Of a stretch of 64,000 nt of DNA, positions 58,907 to 64,000 are shown piece after piece. The position numbers and the translations under genes were made by a program. The notes beneath the pieces were generated by a model. It saw only the letters and a list, made by a program, of their open reading frames with translations. It did not search any database and was not told the origin of the DNA. How positions within the stretch are numbered: the stretch's first letter is position 1; each line of letters begins with the position of its first letter. This DNA is from JBGMEA01 sp964444065 (GTDB lineage: Bacteria; Bacillota; Clostridia; Eubacteriales; Anaerofustaceae), in assembly GCA_964444065.1 (NCBI GenBank), contig CAYUFL010000002.1:1-64000 (forward strand), read 5' to 3'.

Positions 58907-59401
58907 ATGCGTATCGGATTCGGCTACGATGTACATCAATTCTGCAAAAACAGACCTCTCATTTTGGGCGGTGTTCATATTCCTTATGAATGCGGGCTGC
59001 TCGGTCATTCCGATGCAGATGTTTTGGTTCATGCACTCATGGACAGTCTGCTCGGTGCATGCGCGCTCGGAGATATCGGAAAACACTTCCCCGATACCGA
59101 TCAGGCATACCGCGGCATCGACAGCATGATTTTGCTCAGCCAAGTCGTAACGCTCATTTCGGAACAGGGATATTCTCTGTCCAATGCAGATATCACAATT
59201 GTTGCGCAGCATCCAAAACTCGCTGCTCATATTGATGCGATGCGTACGAATATCGCCTCGGTTCTGCACGCCGACATCGGCAGAATCAGCATCAAGGCAA
59301 CAACAGAAGAACATCTCGGATTTACCGGACGCCAGGAAGGTATTAAATGCTACAGCGTTTGCTTACTCAGTCACACGGAGGAAACTCATGAAACTATATA
59401 A
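58907..59401 (+). CDS. ispF: 2-C-methyl-D-erythritol 2,4-cyclodiphosphate synthase
   Basis: Fifth enzyme of the MEP isoprenoid pathway, 164 aa. It begins MRIGFGYDVHQF with the metal-binding Asp and His, then GLLGHSDADVLVHALMD, GDIGKHFPDTD and KATTEEHLGFTGR. GGGGAA precedes the ATG. Its 3' end overlaps cysS by 14 nt, so the two are coupled. ispD is not beside it. Confidence 0.97.
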   Translation: MRIGFGYDVHQFCKNRPLILGGVHIPYECGLLGHSDADVLVHALMDSLLGACALGDIGKHFPDTDQAYRGIDSMILLSQVVTLISEQGYSLSNADITIVAQHPKLAAHIDAMRTNIASVLHADIGRISIKATTEEHLGFTGRQEGIKCYSVCLLSHTEETHETI

Positions 59402-60782
59402 CACCATGACAAATAGAAAAGAGGAATTTATTCCCCTTCACGAAAAACAAGTGCGGATGTATGTCTGCGGACCGACCGTTTATAATTACTTTCACCTAGG
59501 CAATGCCAGACCGTTCATCGTATTTGATGTGCTGCGCCGATATCTGCAGTATAAAAACTATGAGGTGAAATACATACAGAACTTCACCGATGTCGATGAC
59601 AAAATTATCAATACGGCAAAGGAAGAAGGAATCACGAGTAAAGCACTCTCGGAAAGGTATATCGCGGAATACTTTACCGATGCACATGCGCTCGGTATTT
59701 GCGATGCAGATGTCCATCCCAGAGTCAGTGATCATATTGCAGACATTATCGATATGATATCCGATTTAATCGGAAAAGGCTACGCATATGAGGTTAACGG
59801 CAACGTTTATTATCGGGTTTCGGCTTTCCCCGAATACGGAAAACTATCCGGGCAATCACCGGAGGATCTGCTTTCCGGCGCGCGCATCGAAATCAGCGAA
59901 GAAAAAGAAAATCCGCTTGATTTTGCATTATGGAAAAAATACAAAGAAGGCGAACCCTACTGGGAAAGTCCATGGGGACGCGGACGTCCCGGCTGGCACA
60001 TCGAATGCTCGGTTATGAGCAAAAAATACCTTGGAGAAACAATTGACATCCACGGCGGCGGACAGGATCTCGTTTTCCCCCATCACGAAAACGAAATTGC
60101 GCAGTCTGAAGCCGCAAGCGGAAAACCTTTTGTCAAGTATTGGATGCACAACGGATACATTAATGTAGACAATGTCAAAATGTCGAAGTCGCTCGGCAAT
60201 TTCTTTATGGTACGCGATATCTTAAAACACTTTGATCCCGAAGTCGTGCGTCTGTTCATTCTGTCCGTTCATTACCGTAATCCGCTCAACTTCTCGGACG
60301 TGTCGCTGCAACAATCGCAAAGCGCGCTTGAACGGCTGTACAACGTAAAAAATAATCTGATTTTCCGACTTGCGCATGTTGACGCAATCAATTCGTCTGC
60401 GCAAGAAACAATATGGCTGCGTGAGCTGCATGATATGATCAACGAGTTCGAATCCGCCATGGAAGATGATTTGAATACGGCAAATGCCGTCAGCATACTG
60501 TTTGAAATGGCGAAGATAATCAATACGAACGTTACTGACACCACATCGGAAGTGTCCTTAAAACAAGCATATGAAGTATTTATGCTGCCGGCAGGGATTC
60601 TCGGGCTTCTTGCAAAAACGCAGGAACTCCCCGATGAAGCAATCTGCATGCTGATCGAAGAACGCCAGCTTGCAAGAAAAAATAAAGATTTTCGACGTTC
60701 CGATGAAATACGCGATCAATTGAAAAATCAAAATATTGTGTTGGAAGATACACGGGAAGGTGTCAAATGGAAACGAATCTGA
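59388..60782 (+). CDS. cysS: Cysteinyl-tRNA synthetase
   Basis: A 464-residue class I synthetase with the HIGH-type motif in YVCGPTVYNYFHLGNARPF, the zinc-site residues, the WHIECS stretch, and KMSKSLGN. ATG 59388 follows GGAGG; the longer frame from 59184 lies inside ispF. cysS is followed by mrnC with a 16-nt overlap, the normal order in Bacillota. Confidence 0.98.
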   Translation: MKLYNTMTNRKEEFIPLHEKQVRMYVCGPTVYNYFHLGNARPFIVFDVLRRYLQYKNYEVKYIQNFTDVDDKIINTAKEEGITSKALSERYIAEYFTDAHALGICDADVHPRVSDHIADIIDMISDLIGKGYAYEVNGNVYYRVSAFPEYGKLSGQSPEDLLSGARIEISEEKENPLDFALWKKYKEGEPYWESPWGRGRPGWHIECSVMSKKYLGETIDIHGGGQDLVFPHHENEIAQSEAASGKPFVKYWMHNGYINVDNVKMSKSLGNFFMVRDILKHFDPEVVRLFILSVHYRNPLNFSDVSLQQSQSALERLYNVKNNLIFRLAHVDAINSSAQETIWLRELHDMINEFESAMEDDLNTANAVSILFEMAKIINTNVTDTTSEVSLKQAYEVFMLPAGILGLLAKTQELPDEAICMLIEERQLARKNKDFRRSDEIRDQLKNQNIVLEDTREGVKWKRI

Positions 60783-61153
60783 CACTGAGTACCACACAGC
60801 TTGCTATGCTCAATATCGGCGAACTTGCCTATCTGGGCGACAGCGTATACGACATGGCAATCCGAAAAGGCTTGCTTTTGCGCGGTGTGCGAAAAAACAA
60901 CCATCTTGTCAAATCGGCTCAGCACTTTGTCAGTGCAACCGCACAGGCAGCAATCCTGAAGCAGATCGAATCAGTACTGACCGAAGAAGAGCGCCGCATC
61001 ATCGAACGCGGCAAAAATGCCAAGCCGAAGAAAGTACCCAAAAGCGCCACACAAAAGGAATATGCCGACGCAACTGCGCTTGAATCCCTTTTCGGATATT
61101 TATCATTAACAGAAAAAGAACCTCGCATGGCGGAATTGATTGAAGCCATATAA
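60767..61153 (+). CDS. mrnC: Mini-ribonuclease 3
   Basis: RNase III-like nuclease without an RNA-binding domain, used in 23S rRNA maturation. 128 aa with LAYLGDSVYDMAIRKGLL, the KSAQHFVSATAQAAIL segment, RGKNAKPKKVPKSAT and YADATALESLFGYL containing the second acidic site. Its stop (61151-61153) lies exactly where sequence of dnaX begins, and the last residues may already be affected by the break described for dnaX. cysS overlaps its start. Confidence 0.93.
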   Translation: METNLTLSTTQLAMLNIGELAYLGDSVYDMAIRKGLLLRGVRKNNHLVKSAQHFVSATAQAAILKQIESVLTEEERRIIERGKNAKPKKVPKSATQKEYADATALESLFGYLSLTEKEPRMAELIEAI

Positions 61154-62715
61154 AAAATCAGATCATCACCAAAAAAATATCCCATGCTTATCTGTTTTCC
61201 GGTTCTCGCGGCACAGGTAAAACTTCCACGGCAAAAATATTTGCGCGTGCCGTCAATTGTTTTGACCCTCAGAACGGAGAGCCGTGCGGGATCTGCGAAT
61301 ATTGCACAAAAATCAAAGAGAACGCCATGTCCGACATTATCGAAATCGATGCCGCATCCAATCGCGGAATCGATGAAATTCGCGATCTGAAGGACAAAGT
61401 GAATTACCTTCCGTCGCTGGGCAAATATAGAGTATATATTATCGACGAAGTACATATGCTGACGACCGAAGCCTTCAATGCACTGCTGAAAACATTGGAA
61501 GAACCGCCCGAACACATTATTTTCATTTTCGCCACGACAGAGCCGCAGAAAATTCTGCCGACCATTCTTTCCCGCTGTCAGAGATTTGATTTTGCGCGTC
61601 TTTCCCAACAAATCATTGTAGCAACCCTGCAATACGCGCTGAATGAGCTTGGAATCTCCCCCGACGAAGATGCGCTGTATCTGATCGCGGCAAACAGCGA
61701 TGGTGCAATGCGCGATGCCTTTTCTTTTGCGGATAAAGCAATCAATATTGCAAAGGAAAACGTACTCACACTGCGCGATGTGCAGGATGCGCTCGGACTG
61801 GCGGATGGGGCTGATGTGTATCGACTGGCTGAAGCACTGGTGCACGAAGATATCGCCGCTGTATTCGATCATCTCAACGAAATCATGTCAAAAGGAACCG
61901 ACGTCGGACAGATCACCAATCAGCTGATCGAATATTTTCGTTCCTTGATGATTTATTGCAACACCCCGAATCCGACCCCGATCTTAGGAACAAACGGACC
62001 TTTGATGCAGAGCCTGGAGCAATGCGGCAAAAACATTCCCCCCGATTTGCTCGTCAGTTACATTACAGTGCTTTCAAAAACAAAGACAGATGCCCGTTAT
62101 CTTCCGCATCCACGGTATCTGCTCGAAACCGCACTGATGTCCCTGTCCGATCGCAATCAAATTATGGATCGCATTTCTCTGAGTGCACGCGTCGATCGGT
62201 TGGAGCGACAAATCGAGCAACTGAAAACTGCCGGAATCACGGTAAAATCCTCGCAGCCATCTGCAAAGATTCCGATGGAAAAAGACGAAACAACTCGGAA
62301 TACATCTGCAAAACAAAAAGAGGCGACCGAAAAAACGGCGGCGGTGAAGGATATCGAGATCCCGCAACCAAACAAAGATCTCATTGCAAAAGCGCAGTCT
62401 GCTATCGAATTCGCGGCAAAATTCATTCATAACCGAGACCGTGACATCCTTCTTGCCGACATTTTTCGCGGACTGAAGGTGGAAGCCTTTGACGGGGCTA
62501 CCGTATATTTATATCCGACCGGCACTGCCGTTCATATGATGGATATCTATCACTCAAAGGGCGGAGAATCAAAATTGGCTCCTATTTTGCACGATCAGCT
62601 GGGGGCGCCTGTAGCGATTGTCCTAACAGATCACGCACACAAACGAAAAGAGCCGAAAAAAGATCCGATCGAAAAAGCAAAAGAAATTTTCGGCAACTTA
62701 GAAGAACTCGATTAA
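61150..62715 (+). CDS. dnaX: DNA polymerase III subunit gamma/tau, 5' end missing
   Basis: Clamp-loader ATPase. The frame runs from about 61150 to 62715 and begins KNQIITKKISHAYLFSG, continuing with Walker A GSRGTGKTSTAK, the zinc Cys set (PCGICEYC), IIEIDAASNRGIDEIRDL, IIDEVHMLT, LLKTLEEPPEH and the sensor-1 FATTEPQKI. The first 30-odd residues of DnaX, including the start codon, are absent: homology starts directly at the mrnC stop, and the first ATG (61327) lies after the Walker A motif. dnaX is essential, so a missing segment in the assembly is likely. Confidence 0.9.
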   Translation: MKNQIITKKISHAYLFSGSRGTGKTSTAKIFARAVNCFDPQNGEPCGICEYCTKIKENAMSDIIEIDAASNRGIDEIRDLKDKVNYLPSLGKYRVYIIDEVHMLTTEAFNALLKTLEEPPEHIIFIFATTEPQKILPTILSRCQRFDFARLSQQIIVATLQYALNELGISPDEDALYLIAANSDGAMRDAFSFADKAINIAKENVLTLRDVQDALGLADGADVYRLAEALVHEDIAAVFDHLNEIMSKGTDVGQITNQLIEYFRSLMIYCNTPNPTPILGTNGPLMQSLEQCGKNIPPDLLVSYITVLSKTKTDARYLPHPRYLLETALMSLSDRNQIMDRISLSARVDRLERQIEQLKTAGITVKSSQPSAKIPMEKDETTRNTSAKQKEATEKTAAVKDIEIPQPNKDLIAKAQSAIEFAAKFIHNRDRDILLADIFRGLKVEAFDGATVYLYPTGTAVHMMDIYHSKGGESKLAPILHDQLGAPVAIVLTDHAHKRKEPKKDPIEKAKEIFGNLEELD

Positions 62716-62736
62716 TTTAACATATCAGGAGGAAAC

Positions 62737-63066
62737 ATGGCTAAATTTCAGCAAAATCAGGGTAACATGGCAAGCCTGATGAAACAGGCACAAAAAATGC
62801 AGGAAAATATGGCAAAAATGCAAAACGAGATTCTGGAAATGGAATTCGAAGGAACAGCCGGAGGCGGCGCGGTGAAATGTTTTATGACAGGTGACCGTAC
62901 CGTTAAATCGTTTGAAATCGATCCGGATCTTCTCAATCCGGAAGAAGCGGAAATACTCAGCGATATGCTTGCTGCGGCATGCAATGAAGCAACCAGAAAA
63001 TTAAATGAAACCACGGATAAAAAAATGGCGTCCGCAACCGGCGGAATGAAATTGCCCGGAATGTAA
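62737..63066 (+). CDS. ybaB: YbaB/EbfC family nucleoid-associated protein
   Basis: A 109-residue protein with the family layout: N-terminal MASLMKQAQKMQENMAKMQ helix, VKCFMTGDRTVKSFEIDP strands and C-terminal helix MLAAACNEATRKLN. It binds DNA as a dimer. CAGGAGG precedes the ATG. It lies between dnaX and recR, the usual order. Confidence 0.97.
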   Translation: MAKFQQNQGNMASLMKQAQKMQENMAKMQNEILEMEFEGTAGGGAVKCFMTGDRTVKSFEIDPDLLNPEEAEILSDMLAAACNEATRKLNETTDKKMASATGGMKLPGM

Positions 63067-63088
63067 ACGGCGCAGTAAGGAGCAACGA

Positions 63089-63688
63089 TTGGCTATTTAT
63101 TCGGAACCGATCTCCAAACTGATTTCCGAGTTGTCCAAGCTGCCCGGCATCGGAAGAAAAACAGCGCAAAGACTGGCATACCACATTATAAGCCTGGAGA
63201 GCGAAGATGCCTATGCGTTGGCAAATGCGATGATTCAGGCAAAACAACAGGTAAAATATTGTTCTGTCTGCCATAATATGACAGATGCCGACCCTTGCAG
63301 CATCTGCACAAGCCCGCACAGAAATAAAAATTTCATCTGTGTCGTACAGGACTCCAAAGACGTGATTGCCATTGAACGCACAAAAGAGTTTAAAGGTGTC
63401 TACCACGTTTTGGGAGGTGCCATTTCTCCGATGGAAGGAATCGGTCCGGAAGATCTGAACATCAGGGAATTGATCAGCCGTCTGAACGAATCCATTGAAG
63501 AAGTGATTCTGGCAACCAATCTGAACATTGAAGGCGAAACGACCGCAATGTATCTTGCGCGGCTGATGAAACCTTTCGGTATCAAAGTCACTCGCATTGC
63601 GAAAGGAATTCCGGCCGGCGCCGATTTGGAGTATGCAGACGAAGCAACTTTGGCAAATGCGATAGAAGGAAGAAAATTGGTCAACTGA
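63089..63688 (+). CDS. recR: Recombination protein RecR
   Basis: A 199-residue recombination mediator with the HhH region LSKLPGIGRKTAQRLAYHI, the four-Cys zinc finger (CSVCHNMTDADPCSIC) and Toprim domain (VVQDSKDVIAIERT, LGGAISPMEGIGPEDL). The start is TTG 63089 with AAGGAG 8 nt upstream; no better start exists nearby. Confidence 0.97.
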   Translation: MAIYSEPISKLISELSKLPGIGRKTAQRLAYHIISLESEDAYALANAMIQAKQQVKYCSVCHNMTDADPCSICTSPHRNKNFICVVQDSKDVIAIERTKEFKGVYHVLGGAISPMEGIGPEDLNIRELISRLNESIEEVILATNLNIEGETTAMYLARLMKPFGIKVTRIAKGIPAGADLEYADEATLANAIEGRKLVN

Positions 63689-63721
63689 CCTTCGTTTCCA
63701 TAGCTCAACAACGTTGCTAAA

Positions 63722-63747
63722 TATATATCGGGGCGAGCCGATATATA
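63722..63747. repeat. 10-bp perfect inverted repeat
   Basis: TATATATCGG, 6-nt loop, CCGATATATA, between recR and the next gene. No T run follows. It could be an operator or an mRNA hairpin. Confidence 0.5.
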
Positions 63748-63849
63748 AAACAGATAATTCATAATGATTCGTATTTGTATCGCTGATCAGAACGGTCAAA
63801 CTGCCGATTCGAACTTATTGTGAATCAACGATACCGAAAAGGACGAGCG

Positions 63850-64000
63850 ATGCCGAAACGTAACTTCCGCACAATCATTGCAGGATTTATTCTCTTATTT
63901 TCCGTCTATATAAATGCGATTTTGTTTCATGCAGAATTGTTGGCAAACATTCTTTCTGCAGGCTGTGCTTTGTGCAGTAGCGCAGTCTTGTTTTGGCGCT
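63850..64000 (+). CDS. Start of a membrane protein, cut by the window end
   Basis: The ATG at 63850 has AAAAGGA upstream. The 50 codons present encode a basic start (MPKRNFRTII) and two hydrophobic stretches (AGFILLFSVYINAILF and ILSAGCALCSSAVLFW), so a membrane protein is likely. Too little is present to name a family. Confidence 0.6.
   Translation, partial: MPKRNFRTIIAGFILLFSVYINAILFHAELLANILSAGCALCSSAVLFWR

Noticed and set aside
61141..61160. Programmed -1 frameshift joining mrnC and dnaX
   Set aside because: There is no classical slippery heptamer, and the two proteins are not known as a fusion; a deletion explains the data better.

Overview
The window looks like chromosomal DNA of an anaerobic, Gram-positive Bacillota (Clostridia-like) bacterium. 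The signs are: a T-box leader on the trp operon; MrnC, GlpP and a Prp protease sitting between rplU and rpmA, with a cleavable L27 N-terminus; CblT/CblS-type alpha-ribazole salvage under a cobalamin riboswitch; and a thioredoxin, peroxiredoxin and superoxide reductase cluster. No genus can be named from the sequence. A 10-N scaffold gap at 55018-55027 shows this is a draft assembly, and two other genes (the 3' end of a glycosyltransferase near 12345 and the 5' end of dnaX near 61150) carry deletion-like breaks that may be real or assembly errors.

Layout. 1-7755: tRNA-Trp-sensing T-box and trpEGDCFBA, followed by a DAHP synthase, so one transcript feeds and runs tryptophan synthesis. 7879-12540: three-gene locus (secreted or anchored glycosidase-like protein, membrane HEAT-repeat protein, processive GT2) that resembles a synthase-dependent polysaccharide system. 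12613-13845: glyA (minus) with a terminator-like hairpin in its leader. 14199-20674: rpmH-rnpA-yidD-yidC-jag-mnmE-mnmG and a Noc/ParB-like gene, lacking the rsmG and parA often found here. 20770-23164: two tRNA genes (Arg-ACG, Ala-GGC) enclosing three small membrane proteins, two of them with zinc ribbons. 23709-28864: c-di-GMP enzymes (EAL-GGDEF and HD-GYP) on either side of a riboswitch-controlled cblT-cblS pair. 29497-34307: MarR repressor, its probable operator and a heterodimeric ABC exporter.

34383-48543 is mostly minus strand: AEC carrier, rplS, a TetR regulator with a 39-bp palindrome, an Smr protein, rlmB with a 14-residue repeat tail, dnaB, rplI, uvrC, two paralogous membrane-anchored surface proteins, a gatD-murT pair whose GatD lacks the expected catalytic Cys and His, a TspO-like protein and uvsE. 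48783-51986 (plus): trxA, peroxiredoxin, superoxide reductase, glpP and a Ppx/GppA phosphatase. 52073-58728 (minus): rpmA-prp-rplU with an L21 leader, an AI-2E family protein, a class A PBP and a CtpA-type protease. 58907-63688 (plus): ispF-cysS-mrnC-dnaX-ybaB-recR, then the start of a membrane protein cut by the window end.

The most unusual points are the GatD without a visible nucleophile, three genes whose -10 box lies only 5-8 nt before the start codon (leaderless mRNAs), the repeat-bearing RlmB, structured leaders on the EAL-GGDEF gene and glyA, and the HEAT-repeat polysaccharide locus. No CRISPR array, prophage or intact insertion sequence was seen.
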